Part shown: one piece after another, positions 30,350-39,533 of the stretch
How the letters are laid out: each line of letters starts with the position of its first letter
Position numbering within the stretch: position 1 is the first letter of the stretch
Assembly (NCBI RefSeq): GCF_009601505.1
Contig: NZ_WITC01000031.1
Span: forward strand, 1-64,000
DNA length: 64,000 bases
From: Sinorhizobium terangae
GTDB lineage: Bacteria; Pseudomonadota; Alphaproteobacteria; Rhizobiales; Rhizobiaceae
Direction of reading: 5' to 3'
Made by a program: the position numbers and the translations under genes
Notes under the pieces: generated by a model
Databases searched by the model: none
Told to the model about the DNA's origin: nothing
Seen by the model: only the letters and a program-made list of their open reading frames with translations

Positions 30350-32128
30350 ATGACCGCCGAACAGTCGCTTTCGTTTCTCGTAATCGGCGCCATGATGGCC
30401 TTTTTCATCTGGGACCGTTTCCGCTACGACCTCATTGCCTGTTCGGCGCTGATGCTCTCGGTCGCGGTCGGCATCGTTCCCTTCGACCGCGCCTTTACAG
30501 GCTTCAGCGATGATATCGTCATCATCGTCGGCAGCGCGCTGATCGTCAGCGCCGGTGTTGCCCGCTCCGGCGTGGTCGATGCGGCGATACAGCGCTTCCT
30601 GCCGGACCTGACCTCGGTAAGGGCGCAGCTTGCGCTTCTTGTCGTGACCGTCACGATGCTTTCCGCCTTCATCAAGAATATCGGCGCGCTGGCGATCATG
30701 ATCCCGGTCGCTTTCCAGTTCGCCCGGCGGTCGGGCGTCCAGCCCTCGGTCTTCCTGATGCCGATGGCCTTCGGTTCGCTGATCGGCGGGCTGATGACCC
30801 AGGTCGGCACCTCGCCCAATGTGGTCGTGTCGAGGATGCGGCAGGACCTGACCGGCGAGAGCTTCAGCATGTTCGACTTTACCCCGGTCGGCGCCTCGCT
30901 GGCCGTGGTCGGCGCGGTGTTCCTGCTTTTCGCCTATCGCCTGGTGCCGGAGCGCAAAAGCCAGCAGGTTTCCGTCAACCAGGCGATCGAGATCACCGAC
31001 TATACCTCTGAAGCGGTCGTAGCGAACGGTTCGCCGATGATCGGCAAGCCGCTCGGCAACCTCGTCAAACTCGGCGACGGCGGTGCGGTCGTCCTCGCCA
31101 TCTTCCGCCGCGGCACGCATCTGGCGCCGCTGCCGGACGCCATCATCGAGGCCGACGATATCCTGCTGCTCGAAGGCGGGCCGGCGGCGCTCGACCGTAT
31201 CGTCTCCCAGGCGAAGCTCAAGATTTCCGGCGACAGGTCGCCCACGGCCAACAACGGCAAGACGCCGGCCGACATCGAGGCGATCGAGGCGGTGATCGCC
31301 AGCGGCTCTCCGCTCATCGGCATGTCTGCGCAGCGGCTTGCGCTCTTCAACAATCACAACATCAACCTGCTTGCCGTCAGCCGCCAGGGCGAGCGGCTGA
31401 AGCAGCGACTCGGCAGCATCCGGCTGCGGGCCGGCGACATTGTCGTGCTGCAGGGGACACGGCGCGACCTGCCGCCGTTCCTGCAGGAATTCGGCTGCCT
31501 GCCGCTCGCCCAGCGGGAAATCCTGCTCGGTACCATCCGACGCGCGACGGTGCCGCTGCTCGTTCTCGCAGCCGCCATGGGGGCAACGGCGATCGGAGTC
31601 GTGCCTGTGCCGGTCGCCTTCTTCGCGGCGGCGCTCGCCATGGTGATCTTCCGCGTCATCCCGCTGCGCGACGTCTACCGTGCGGTCGACGGGCCGATCC
31701 TCGTCATGCTGGCGGCGCTGATCCCGGTCAGCGACACGTTGCGCACCACCGGTGGGTCGGACCTTATCGCCGGCTGGCTGAGCGGCATCGCTGCCGGCCT
31801 GCCGCCCGCGGGCGCACTTGCGCTCATCCTCATCGCCGCAATGGCGGTCACGCCCTTCCTCAACAATGCCGCCACGGTGCTCGTCATGGCACCGATCGCC
31901 GCGAGTTTTGCCGCGGCGCTCGGCTACAAGCCGGATGCCTTTCTGATGGCGGTGGCGATCGGCGCAGGCTCAGATTTCCTCACCCCGATCGGCCACCAGT
32001 GCAACACGCTGGTCATGGGGCCGGGCGGCTACCGCTTCAGCGACTACCCGCGCCTCGGTCTGCCGCTTTCGATCGTCATTGTGCTCGTCGCCGTGCCGAT
32101 GCTGATGTGGGTCTGGCCGCTGCGCTGA
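30350..32128 (+). CDS. SLC13-family permease with two TrkA-C domains
   Basis: A 592-residue inner-membrane transporter of the divalent anion:Na+ symporter (SLC13/CitMHS) type. An N-terminal membrane half (about residues 8-205) and a C-terminal half (about 405-590, with a TPFLNNAATVLVMAPIAASF motif typical of the family) enclose two cytoplasmic RCK_C/TrkA-C regulatory domains (about 215-370), seen as EAVVANGSPMIGKPLGNLVK and IEAVIASGSPLIGMSAQRLA. The substrate (dicarboxylate, sulfate or arsenite-like anions) cannot be told. The ATG at 30350 is weakly supported by AGG upstream; a TTG 57 bases earlier has GGGGGG after it and is less likely. Confidence 0.85.
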   Translation: MTAEQSLSFLVIGAMMAFFIWDRFRYDLIACSALMLSVAVGIVPFDRAFTGFSDDIVIIVGSALIVSAGVARSGVVDAAIQRFLPDLTSVRAQLALLVVTVTMLSAFIKNIGALAIMIPVAFQFARRSGVQPSVFLMPMAFGSLIGGLMTQVGTSPNVVVSRMRQDLTGESFSMFDFTPVGASLAVVGAVFLLFAYRLVPERKSQQVSVNQAIEITDYTSEAVVANGSPMIGKPLGNLVKLGDGGAVVLAIFRRGTHLAPLPDAIIEADDILLLEGGPAALDRIVSQAKLKISGDRSPTANNGKTPADIEAIEAVIASGSPLIGMSAQRLALFNNHNINLLAVSRQGERLKQRLGSIRLRAGDIVVLQGTRRDLPPFLQEFGCLPLAQREILLGTIRRATVPLLVLAAAMGATAIGVVPVPVAFFAAALAMVIFRVIPLRDVYRAVDGPILVMLAALIPVSDTLRTTGGSDLIAGWLSGIAAGLPPAGALALILIAAMAVTPFLNNAATVLVMAPIAASFAAALGYKPDAFLMAVAIGAGSDFLTPIGHQCNTLVMGPGGYRFSDYPRLGLPLSIVIVLVAVPMLMWVWPLR

Positions 32129-32463
32129 GCGCATTGACGATACCGGGACCGCGCCGGGTCCTTCAGACAGTTCCTTATGTACCAGTTGGCGATCTCGCCA
32201 CCTGCGCCTCGTTTCCCACCTGACTGCAAAATGCTCTAGCGCTGGGAATGCTCTGGTGCGTCGGCTGTCCTCTGCGAAGGCGTGCGTTGCTGGTTCACAG
32301 TCAATGACAACGGCAAATTAACGCCCATGGCGAATTTTCTGTCTTGTGCGATGTTATGTTATTAAGTAACAGAACGGCTAGCCTCAACGGGATACCACCC
32401 ATGATATGTCCTTTCGCCATCCATCCCCGGTTGCCTCGCGCCGCGATTCGTGCCACCAAGGCG
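32129..32463. other. Intergenic region, nothing supported
   Basis: GGGACCGCGCCGGGTCC near 32147 is an imperfect hairpin just after the SLC13 stop and may help termination. Otherwise this is the leader of the riboswitch transcript, including a promoter I cannot place. Confidence 0.4.
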
Positions 32464-32648
32464 GCGATGGTGCTGCTTTCCTGACCCGGAAGCGGCTGAA
32501 AAGGGAACACGGTGAGGACGACCCAGGAGGGGCCGAAACCGTGGCTGCCCCCGCAACTGTGAGCGGAAAGCGCATTCACACCATGTCACTGGCGAAAAGC
32601 CGGGAAGACGTGGATGCGCGGCGACCCGCGAGCCAGGAGACCTGCCAT
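32464..32648 (+). ncRNA. Cobalamin riboswitch
   Basis: The element shows the ordered conserved blocks of a cobalamin aptamer: GGTGCTGCTTTCCTGACCCG near 32469, AAAGGGAACACGGTGAGGAC near 32500, CCGAAACCGTGGCTGCCCCC then GCAACTGTGAGCGGAAAGCG near 32535-32571, TCACTGGCGAAAAGCCGGGA near 32586, and the B12 box AGCCAGGAGACCTGCCA at 32630-32646. It precedes a DUF1636 gene and a B12/iron-type ABC importer. When adenosylcobalamin or a relative binds, expression should fall. Confidence 0.95.
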
Positions 32649-32742
32649 CGAACCGATCAACCACAACGGACGGGGTGTTCCGATGGAAAAGAACTGGCTT
32701 CTGCTTGGCGGGCAACCGTCTCCTTGCATCTTCGCCATTTTC

Positions 32743-32765
32743 TCTCCGGCCCAGCCCGGCGGAGA
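32743..32765 (+). promoter_or_regulatory. Hairpin covering the ribosome binding site of the DUF1636 gene
   Basis: TCTCCG (32743-32748) pairs with CGGAGA (32760-32765). The second arm contains the ribosome site GGAGA six bases before the ATG at 32772. This fits the expression platform of the riboswitch: translation is blocked when this stem forms. The link to the ligand is inference. Confidence 0.55.
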
Positions 32766-32771
32766 CAAGCC

Positions 32772-33182
32772 ATGGCGAATTCAGACTTCCGACAGCACAA
32801 GATAACTCTCTGCACCGATTGCCGCTTCCCCGGGGGCCCATGCCGTCCCGGCACCGAGCTGCTCGCTCAGTTGAACCACAGCGTTTCCGCGCTTGGCCGG
32901 CCGCTCGACCGGGATTTTTCGATCGCCGGCACAGTTGCGATGGCGGCCTGCACGCGGCCTTGCACCATCGCCTTCCAGGCGACCGCCAGGGCGACCTATC
33001 TCTTCGGCGACATCTCGCCGGAGGAAGACATCGACGATCTTGTCAGCTTCGCCGCCGCCTATGCCGAAGGCCAGGCGTTTGACCCCTTTCCGCGTCCCGC
33101 CTTGAGCCTGACGGGCAAGGGCCTTGCGCGCATTCCGGCGGCAGTCCTCGTTTCCGAGGAGACGGCGGGGTGGCTGCAGTGA
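32772..33182 (+). CDS. DUF1636 domain protein, B12-regulated
   Basis: A 136-residue protein of the DUF1636 family. Two Cys clusters, LCTDCRFPGGPCRPG (residues 13-27) and MAACTRPCTIAFQA (57-70), suggest a metal or iron-sulfur site. The family is repeatedly found behind cobalamin riboswitches in alphaproteobacteria. It may be involved in corrinoid handling, but no reaction is established. GGCGGAGA precedes the ATG at 32772. It begins the transcript with the ABC importer genes that follow. Confidence 0.85.
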   Translation: MANSDFRQHKITLCTDCRFPGGPCRPGTELLAQLNHSVSALGRPLDRDFSIAGTVAMAACTRPCTIAFQATARATYLFGDISPEEDIDDLVSFAAAYAEGQAFDPFPRPALSLTGKGLARIPAAVLVSEETAGWLQ

Positions 33183-33222
33183 GTGCGGGGAGGGCATTTT
33201 CATAAGCGATGAATTCAGTAGT

Positions 33223-34101
33223 TTGCAGCGAAAAGCGGGCGAAGAATCGCTTCATGCTTTTCTTCAGACCGGCGCGGGCGCCAGCCTCAGCGTCGAAAAA
33301 CTGGAGTGGGGGCCGCGCCCCGGCCTTCGGCTTGTCCGCGATATCGGCTTTTCGATCGCGCCTGGCAGCCGACTCGCGATTATCGGCCCGAACGGCGCCG
33401 GCAAGACCTCGCTCTTGCGCTGCCTCTACCGCGCGGTTGAACCGACTGCCGGCCGTATCGGGATCGACGGCGTGAACCTCTGGGCGATGAGTGCGCGCGA
33501 GGCGGCAAGAACGATTGCCGTTGTCTTGCAGGAAATGCCGGGCGATTTCCCTTTCAGCGTCCGTGACGTCGTGATGATGGGGCGGATCCCGCGCCGGGAG
33601 GGGATCAGCGGCTGGAGCGATCGCGACCGTGAGCGGGTGGCGCAAGCGCTCGAGCATCTCGACCTTACCCATCTCGCGCCCCGCCAATTCGCCACGCTTT
33701 CGGGCGGCGAGAAGCAGCGGGTGCTCATTGCCCGGGCGCTTGCCCAGGAACCGAAGATCATCATCCTCGACGAGCCGACCAACCACCTCGACATCCGCCA
33801 TCAGCTCGAAATTCTCGACCTGTTGCAGACGCTGAAGCTGACAATCGTTACGACGCTGCACGACATCAATCTCGCGGCCGAATTCGCGACCGATGTCGCG
33901 ATCCTGACAGAGGGGCGGCTTGCCGCCTTCGGCCCGCCGGAGACCGTATTGAAGCCCGCGGCGCTTTCGGCCGCCTTCGGCGTCCATGCCACCGCGCATG
34001 GCGATGCCGCGGGCCATGTTTCCCGCTTTTCCTTCGCGCTCTCGCAGCCCGACGCAATGCCCGTCGCGCGATCTTCCCGTTCCACAGGAGCCATCCGATG
34101 A
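33223..34101 (+). CDS. ABC transporter ATP-binding protein (FecE/BtuD-type)
   Basis: The ATPase of a vitamin B12/iron-siderophore importer. It has Walker A GPNGAGKTSLLRCLY, signature LSGGEKQRVLIARALAQEP and Walker B IIILDEPTNHLDIRHQLEIL, with a D-loop and the H-loop His in TTLHDINLAA. It is about 290 residues if started at the TTG at 33223; starts as early as a TTG at 33124 are possible but unconvincing, and none has a good ribosome site. Its stop overlaps the next start (ATGA). The upstream riboswitch points to a corrinoid as substrate. Confidence 0.85.
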   Translation: MQRKAGEESLHAFLQTGAGASLSVEKLEWGPRPGLRLVRDIGFSIAPGSRLAIIGPNGAGKTSLLRCLYRAVEPTAGRIGIDGVNLWAMSAREAARTIAVVLQEMPGDFPFSVRDVVMMGRIPRREGISGWSDRDRERVAQALEHLDLTHLAPRQFATLSGGEKQRVLIARALAQEPKIIILDEPTNHLDIRHQLEILDLLQTLKLTIVTTLHDINLAAEFATDVAILTEGRLAAFGPPETVLKPAALSAAFGVHATAHGDAAGHVSRFSFALSQPDAMPVARSSRSTGAIR

Positions 34102-35048
34102 ACAAACTTCTTTTCGCCGCCGGCGTGCTTGTCCTCGCCGCCGTGCCTGCGCTCGCTCATCCCGTCACCGTCAAGAGCTGCAACCGCGAGGTCGCTTTCG
34201 ACGCGGCGCCGCAGCGTGCGGTCTCCAACGACGTCAATCTCACGGAGATGATGCTGGCCTTGAAGCTGCAGGATCGCATGGTCGGTTACACCGGCGTTTC
34301 CGGCTGGAAGACGCTGGACGAGCGTCTGCGCGAGGGTATCAGGGAGCTGCCGGAGCTTGCGGAAAAATATCCGACGAAGGAGGTGCTGCTGAACGCCGAC
34401 GCCGATTTTTACTTCGCCGGCTGGAACTACGGCATGAAGGTTGGCGGCGACGTGACACCGGAGACGCTCGCGCCCTTTGGCATCAAGGTCTACGAACTCA
34501 CAGAAAGCTGCGTCCACATCATGGCGAAGGGCAAGCCGACGATGGAGGACATGTTTGTCGACCTCCTGAACCTCGGCCGCATCTTCGGCGTCGAGGACAG
34601 GGCGGAAGCGCTGGTTGCCGGCTATCGCGGCGAGCTCGCCGAGATCACGGCCAGGATCAAGGGCGCCGAGCGGCGGCCGGCGCGTGTCTTCGTCTACGAT
34701 TCCGGCGAGGAAAAGCCCTTCACCTCCGGGCGTTACGGCATCCCGACCGCGATGATCGAGGCAGCCGGCGGCGTCAACATCATGGACGACGTCGAGAAGA
34801 GCTGGACGGAGATCTCCTGGGAGCCGGTGATCGACCGCAATCCGGAAGTGGTTGTCATCGTCAACTACGGCGAGGTGACCGCGGAGCAGAAGATCGCCTT
34901 CATGAAAAACAATCGGGCCTTCAAGAACGTGGACGCGGTGAAAAACGACCGCTTCGTCGTGCTCGACTATGTCGAGGCGACGCCGGGCCCTCGCAATATC
35001 GAGGCGATCCGTCGGCTGGCGGAGAGTTTTCATGCCGAGGCGATGTGA
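34098..35048 (+). CDS. Periplasmic binding protein of B12/iron-type ABC importer
   Basis: A 316-residue periplasmic binding protein of the BtuF/FecB fold. Residues 1-20 (MNKLLFAAGVLVLAAVPALA) are a signal peptide. The mature protein has two lobes joined by a helix; LTEMMLALKLQDRMVGYTGV near residue 50 and YGIPTAMIEAAGGVNIMDDV in the second lobe are typical of the family. The 4-base ATGA overlap couples it to the ATPase gene. With the riboswitch this most likely binds a corrinoid. Confidence 0.85.
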   Translation: MNKLLFAAGVLVLAAVPALAHPVTVKSCNREVAFDAAPQRAVSNDVNLTEMMLALKLQDRMVGYTGVSGWKTLDERLREGIRELPELAEKYPTKEVLLNADADFYFAGWNYGMKVGGDVTPETLAPFGIKVYELTESCVHIMAKGKPTMEDMFVDLLNLGRIFGVEDRAEALVAGYRGELAEITARIKGAERRPARVFVYDSGEEKPFTSGRYGIPTAMIEAAGGVNIMDDVEKSWTEISWEPVIDRNPEVVVIVNYGEVTAEQKIAFMKNNRAFKNVDAVKNDRFVVLDYVEATPGPRNIEAIRRLAESFHAEAM

Positions 35049-35350
35049 GGGGCCGTGGCGTGTGCAAAAACCAGCCTCAATCGCTGGACGGTTCTCGGCG
35101 GCGCGATCTCACTCAGCCAGGGCCCCAGCTTGGCTCATTTCTGCGCTCGTCACAGGAACCTAGCAGCGCCGCGTCGGTGGCGCGGGGAAGATCCTGGCAG
35201 CTCATTGAGCGCGCACCGTTATTTACGGAGAGCGACAGACGATGCAATCGCATGAAGAAGGGCTGGCAACCCTATGATTCTCAACGATGATGCCGCATCT
35301 GGCTGCATCATCCTCTCCACTCCGAGATACCCGTAAAAGCTCCAACCGAC
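35049..35350. other. Intergenic gap inside the B12 importer cluster
   Basis: About 300 bases separate the binding protein from the permease gene, unusual for such an operon. A 66-codon frame at 35055 (MACAKTSLNRWTVLGGAISL) has no family features. No second riboswitch is seen. Confidence 0.4.
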
Positions 35351-36355
35351 GTGAAAACCGCACTCTTCATCCTCGCGGCGCTGCTTCTGCTCTGCCTGAC
35401 CGTCACCGCCGGCGTTTCGCTTGGTTCGGCGCCGATCCCGGTCGAGACCGTCTGGTCGATTATTGCTTCCAAGATCGTGCCGGGCAGCGTCGAGGTGCTA
35501 TGGTCGACCGGCCGCGAAAGCATCGTCTGGGATGTGCGTCTGCCGCGGGTGGCGCTCGCCGGGCTCGTTGGCGCCGGGCTTGCCGTCACCGGCGCAGTAC
35601 TGCAATCGGTGACGCGTAATCCGCTTGCCGACCCGCATCTGCTCGGAGTTTCGGCCGGCGGGGCGCTCGGCGCGATCGTCGCGCTGCTCCACACCGGCCT
35701 TATCCTCGGCCTCGCGACGGTCCCATTGTTCGCCTTCGGCGGCGCGCTCGGCGCCACGGCACTGGTGGCGCTCGTCACCCGCGTACTCGGCACCGGTGCC
35801 GATCGCCTCGTGCTTTCCGGGGTCGCGGTCGCCTTCACGCTCACGGCGGCCGGCAATCTCCTGATTTTTCTCGGCGATCCGCGTGCCGTTCACACCGTCA
35901 TCTTTTGGATGCTCGGCGGTCTCGGCCTCGCGCAGTGGCCGCATCTCGTCTATCCGGCGCTGGCGCTCGCCGTCTGCCTTGGCTGGCTCACCATCCGGGC
36001 GCGCGAGATCAACGCGCTTGCCATGGGCGACGAGACGGCGATGACGCTCGGCATTCCGGTGCGCCGCTTCCGCCTGATGCTTTTCGTCGTCACCGCGCTG
36101 CTTACCGGCGTCATGGTGGCATTCTCCGGCGCGATCGGCTTCGTCGGGCTGATGATCCCCCATTTCGTCCGCCTCTTCGCCGGCAGCGACAATGTCCGCG
36201 TCGTCCCGCTGTCGGCCTTTGCCGGCGCACTTACCCTGATCATTGCCGACCTCGTTTCCCGCGTCGTCATGGCGCCCGAGGACATGCCGATCGGCGTCGT
36301 CACCGGCCTTGCCGGCGGCCTCGCTTTCATCGCCATCCTCAAGCGGCAGGGGTAA
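35351..36355 (+). CDS. ABC transporter permease (FecCD/BtuC-type)
   Basis: A 334-residue permease with about ten membrane spans of the FecCD family. Family motifs are seen in LPRVALAGLVGAGLAVTGAV (first domain), RNPLADPHLLGVSAGGALGA (periplasm-facing) and GFVGLMIPHFVRLFAGSDNV with RVVMAPEDMPIGVVTGLAGG near the end. The start is a GTG at 35351 (KTALFILAALLLLCLTV follows); the ribosome site is weak. It should form a dimer with two copies of the ATPase. Confidence 0.85.
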   Translation: MKTALFILAALLLLCLTVTAGVSLGSAPIPVETVWSIIASKIVPGSVEVLWSTGRESIVWDVRLPRVALAGLVGAGLAVTGAVLQSVTRNPLADPHLLGVSAGGALGAIVALLHTGLILGLATVPLFAFGGALGATALVALVTRVLGTGADRLVLSGVAVAFTLTAAGNLLIFLGDPRAVHTVIFWMLGGLGLAQWPHLVYPALALAVCLGWLTIRAREINALAMGDETAMTLGIPVRRFRLMLFVVTALLTGVMVAFSGAIGFVGLMIPHFVRLFAGSDNVRVVPLSAFAGALTLIIADLVSRVVMAPEDMPIGVVTGLAGGLAFIAILKRQG

Positions 36356-36385
36356 GGTGCGTTGTCAGCGTAGGAGGTTGGTTTC

Positions 36386-36943
36386 TCACATCTTCGGCTG
36401 CGCCATCTTCGCGGATTCCGTGGCAAACGACGTCAGCAGGCCAAAGCCCTCCGTCCAGTTACCCAGCCCGCTTTCACCATTGATGTGGCCGCATGCGCCG
36501 ATTTCGGCGAGGCGACTTTGCCATTGGCGGGCGCGGAGGCGGGCGTAGTCGAGGCTGCCGTAGGGGTCGTCGGCGCTGGCGACGATGAGGGAGGGGAAAC
36601 GAAGCGCTTCCGTCGGCGGGTTCGCGAAGCTCTTCGCCTCGTTGGGGAAGGCGGCTCCTTGCGGATCGGGGACCGCCACGAGGAATGCGCCGGTGACCGG
36701 CAGCGCGGAAACCTGCTGCCAGTGCGCGACGAGGAGGCAGGCGAGGCTGTGCGCCACGAGGATCGGCGGCTTAGGCGCCGCGGCGACCGAGCGCTCCAGC
36801 GCGGAAATCCAGTCTGTTAGATCAGGCTTTTCCCAGTTCGTTGGCTGGAAGCGCTCCATTCGCGGATCTTCTTTCTCCCAGAGCGTCTGCCAGTGGGCCT
36901 CGCCGGAGCCGCCGATCCCCGGCAGGATGATGATGCTCGTCAT
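36386..36943 (-). CDS. RBBP9/YdeN-type alpha/beta hydrolase
   Basis: A 185-residue serine hydrolase of the RBBP9/YdeN family. The nucleophile lies in PPILVAHSLACLLVAHW (GxS-like elbow AHS), the acid in ASADDPYGSLDYAR and the His in GACGHINGESGLGNW, giving a full Ser-Asp-His triad. The N-terminal motif IIILPGIGGSGEAHWQTLW is diagnostic. The substrate is unknown. GGAG precedes the ATG at 36943. It is divergent from an Lrp-type regulator gene at 37056, which may control it. Confidence 0.85.
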   Translation of the reverse strand: MTSIIILPGIGGSGEAHWQTLWEKEDPRMERFQPTNWEKPDLTDWISALERSVAAAPKPPILVAHSLACLLVAHWQQVSALPVTGAFLVAVPDPQGAAFPNEAKSFANPPTEALRFPSLIVASADDPYGSLDYARLRARQWQSRLAEIGACGHINGESGLGNWTEGFGLLTSFATESAKMAQPKM

Positions 36944-37055
36944 GATTTCTCCTATGGTTGTGCAGAGCGAGGATGACGGCTTTCCTTTTCGGCGGGAATG
37001 CAGAACTATCGGAAAACAGCTCCGATTTCCGATGAATTGAAGGCCGGTTATCACT

Positions 37056-37520
37056 TTGGAAAATCATCGCATCCTCGATCCAACCGACATCGCCATCCTC
37101 GAAACGCTGCAGGAGGACGGGCGCATCGCGATCTCGGAACTCGGGCGCCGGGTGGGTCTCTCCCAGCCGGCAACGTCCGAGCGCGTCAGGCGGCTGGAAG
37201 AGCGCGGCTTCATTCTCGGCTACGGCGCCCGCGTCGATGCCGTTGCGCTCGGACTGGGCATGATGGCGGTCATCCGGCTGCGCACGACGCATGAAAACAT
37301 CCGGCCCTGTCTCAAGCAGTTTGCCGAGATGCCGCACATCGTGGAAGTGCTGCGGCTCACCGGGGAGGATTGTTTTCTGCTGAAGGTGCTCGTTCCGTCG
37401 CCTGGAGAACTGGAAACGATTGTCGACTCGATCGCGAGATTCGGGGCGGTGACGACCTCGCTGGTGCTGCGCGCGGAGCCGCCGAAACCCATCGGGCGAC
37501 CGCTGCTCCAGCGGCGCTGA
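37056..37520 (+). CDS. Lrp/AsnC-family transcriptional regulator
   Basis: A 154-residue regulator. The N-terminal helix-turn-helix is ISELGRRVGLSQPATSERVR; the C-terminal RAM domain carries the ligand-binding beta-sandwich (VIRLRTTHENIRPCLKQFAE, LTGEDCFLLKVLVPSPGELE). Lrp/AsnC proteins respond to amino acids; the ligand here is unknown. The start is TTG at 37056 with GAAGG upstream. It is divergent from the RBBP9-like hydrolase gene. Confidence 0.85.
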   Translation: MENHRILDPTDIAILETLQEDGRIAISELGRRVGLSQPATSERVRRLEERGFILGYGARVDAVALGLGMMAVIRLRTTHENIRPCLKQFAEMPHIVEVLRLTGEDCFLLKVLVPSPGELETIVDSIARFGAVTTSLVLRAEPPKPIGRPLLQRR

Positions 37521-37721
37521 GCCGAGAGTGCGCAGGTCGGGCCATAGGAACGCTCCAGCCGTGCGTCACGGCTAGAATGACATGATGGAGGAGTCGTTGG
37601 GCAATGAAGCCACTGTGCCTCCGGCAATTCTTCGCCTTCGATCGGAACGACCGTTGCCGACCGACTGTGGAAACAGCATGATCAACTCCTATCTGATGCC
37701 GGAGTTCACGAGAGGCGCTGA

Positions 37722-38282
37722 ATGACTGACGAGATCGCGATCTGCACGCCGGAAGAGGTCCTGAAATTTTGGTTCACGGAGCTTTCCTACGACGAATGGT
37801 TCACGCCGAGTGTTGAGCTCGACCGGCAATGCGCGCAGCGCTTCCAGGCCTCGCATCTGGCGCTTTCGCGAAAGCTCGACGACGTCTGGCGGGCAACGCC
37901 AGAGCACTGGCTTGCGGTCATCCTTCTCTTCGACCAGTTGCCGCGCAACATGTATCGCGGCTCGCCGCTCGCCTTTGCCACCGATTGTCTGGCGTTGCGC
38001 GAGGCGAACCTCGCCATCGGCGCGAGCGCCGATCTGGCGGTGCCGAAGGAGTGGCGCGCCTTCTTCTACATGCCCTTCGAGCATTCGGAAAACCTGACCG
38101 ACCAGACGATGGCGGTAAAACTCTTCACCGAGCTCGGCGACGCCGACTATCTGGATTATGCCATCCGGCACCGCCAGGTGATCGAGCAATTCGGCCGCTT
38201 TCCGCATCGCAACGCCATTCTCGGCCGGGTTTCGACACCGGCCGAGGAAGCCTACCTGGCGCAGCCGGGCGCGGGGTTTTAA
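37722..38282 (+). CDS. DUF924 family protein
   Basis: A 186-residue protein of the DUF924 family, an all-helical fold with TPR-like features. The motif EVLKFWFTELSYDEWFTPSV at the start, LLFDQLPRNMYRGSPLAFAT and FYMPFEHSENLTDQTMAV are diagnostic, ending with FGRFPHRNAILGRVSTPAEE. No activity is established. GAGAGG precedes the ATG. The GFA gene follows after 35 bases in the same direction, perhaps cotranscribed. Confidence 0.85.
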   Translation: MTDEIAICTPEEVLKFWFTELSYDEWFTPSVELDRQCAQRFQASHLALSRKLDDVWRATPEHWLAVILLFDQLPRNMYRGSPLAFATDCLALREANLAIGASADLAVPKEWRAFFYMPFEHSENLTDQTMAVKLFTELGDADYLDYAIRHRQVIEQFGRFPHRNAILGRVSTPAEEAYLAQPGAGF

Positions 38283-38317
38283 GCGCCTGCTGCCGAACGA
38301 CATCAACGGAGGAAACC

Positions 38318-38785
38318 GTGAACGAGAACAGCTTGTCTTGGGAAGGGGGATGCCGCTGCGGCGGGGTGCGGTTCAAGGTCAGCGCTCCGCCGCTACTCAC
38401 CATGGCCTGCCACTGCACCGGTTGCCAGCGGATGACCGCCAGCGCCTTCTCGCTGAGCGTCGCCATCCCAAGCGAAGGGTTTGCCGTGACGAAGGGCGAG
38501 CCGGTGATCGGGGGTGTGCACGGCGCGACCCGGCACTACTTCTGCCCGCACTGCATGAGCTGGATGTTCACGCGGCCGGAGGGCATGGACTGGTTCGTCA
38601 ACGTCCGCGCGACGATGCTCGACGATCCGAGCTGGTTTTCGCCGTTCATCGAGACCTGGACGAGCGAGAAGCTGCCCTGGGCAACGACACCCGCCGTCCA
38701 TAGCTACGAGACGCTGCCGCCGTTGGAGGCCTATGAGGGGCTGTTGGAGGAATACCGAAAGCAGGCTGGCGTTCCGCCCGCGTGA
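38318..38785 (+). CDS. GFA/CENP-V family zinc-binding protein
   Basis: A 155-residue protein of the GFA family. The zinc ligands are in WEGGCRCGGVRFKV, MACHCTGCQRMTASAFSLSV and HYFCPHCMSWMFTRP, in family order, and it is longer than the one at 16723. The start is a GTG at 38318 with GGAGG 7 bases upstream. It follows the DUF924 gene by 35 bases. Substrate unknown; formaldehyde detoxification is not implied by the fold alone. Confidence 0.85.
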   Translation: MNENSLSWEGGCRCGGVRFKVSAPPLLTMACHCTGCQRMTASAFSLSVAIPSEGFAVTKGEPVIGGVHGATRHYFCPHCMSWMFTRPEGMDWFVNVRATMLDDPSWFSPFIETWTSEKLPWATTPAVHSYETLPPLEAYEGLLEEYRKQAGVPPA

Positions 38786-39027
38786 ACGATACAGGAACCC
38801 CGGGGAGCAGGGCGCTTCCTGGCAGAGGCAAGATGCGCTTGAATTCCTAGGGGTATGGTGCAAAATTCCTTCTGCGCGTCCGCTCGTGATTTTGCGGCGA
38901 CGGCACTCCGTTTTTTCTTATCCGCAGTAGCCCCGTTTAGCGGTTTTGTCAGTGAGGCGTGGCTTAGTGCGCTTGAGTCCAGCATTTCTAGACTGTGTTC
39001 TCCATTTATACGAGGAGGGTCACCAAC

Positions 39028-39498
39028 ATGCCGGAAAACAAAGACGCCGTTTCAAGCGAAGCACCCATTAGCGCCGCACAGCTTCGCATGCAGATGCTGG
39101 AGCGGGAGATGGCGGAGATGGAAAAGGAGCGAAAGCTCCGGTCGCTGCAGGAACAGAAGCTTGCCGATTTCGCCGCAGATTTCCTCGAAAAACACGTCAC
39201 GGAGCAGGAAATCGCGGTTGTTCGCCGGCTTGTCGCCAACGCGGTCAAGGACGGCAAATTCGAAGCCATGGTCTACAGCTTCCCGTCCTCGCTCTGCACC
39301 GACAGCGGGCGGGCGATCAACAGTGCCGACCGCGACTGGCCGCAAACCCTGCAGGGCAAGGCCAGGGAGTTCTACGAGCGCTATCAGACCTTCGGCAAGC
39401 CGCAGGGCTACAAGCTGAAGGCGATGATCATCAATTTTCCCGGCGGCATGCCGGGTGATGTCGGCTTCTTTCTGGACTGGTCGTCCGACAAGGCCTGA
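39028..39498 (+). CDS. Hypothetical protein with N-terminal coiled coil
   Basis: A 156-residue protein of no family I can name. Residues 12-60 form a charged coiled coil (RMQMLEREMAEMEKERKLRS then LQEQKLADFAADFLEKHV). The rest looks folded, with YSFPSSLCTDSGRAINSADR and a Gly-rich end (MIINFPGGMPGDVGFFLDWS). Such proteins occur in rhizobia without known role. The ATG at 39028 has GGAGG 10 bases upstream; a start at 38995 is less good. Confidence 0.7.
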   Translation: MPENKDAVSSEAPISAAQLRMQMLEREMAEMEKERKLRSLQEQKLADFAADFLEKHVTEQEIAVVRRLVANAVKDGKFEAMVYSFPSSLCTDSGRAINSADRDWPQTLQGKAREFYERYQTFGKPQGYKLKAMIINFPGGMPGDVGFFLDWSSDKA

Positions 39499-39533
39499 GG
39501 CGGCCGGTTCCCGCGCAGCGCCTGCAGCGGCGC

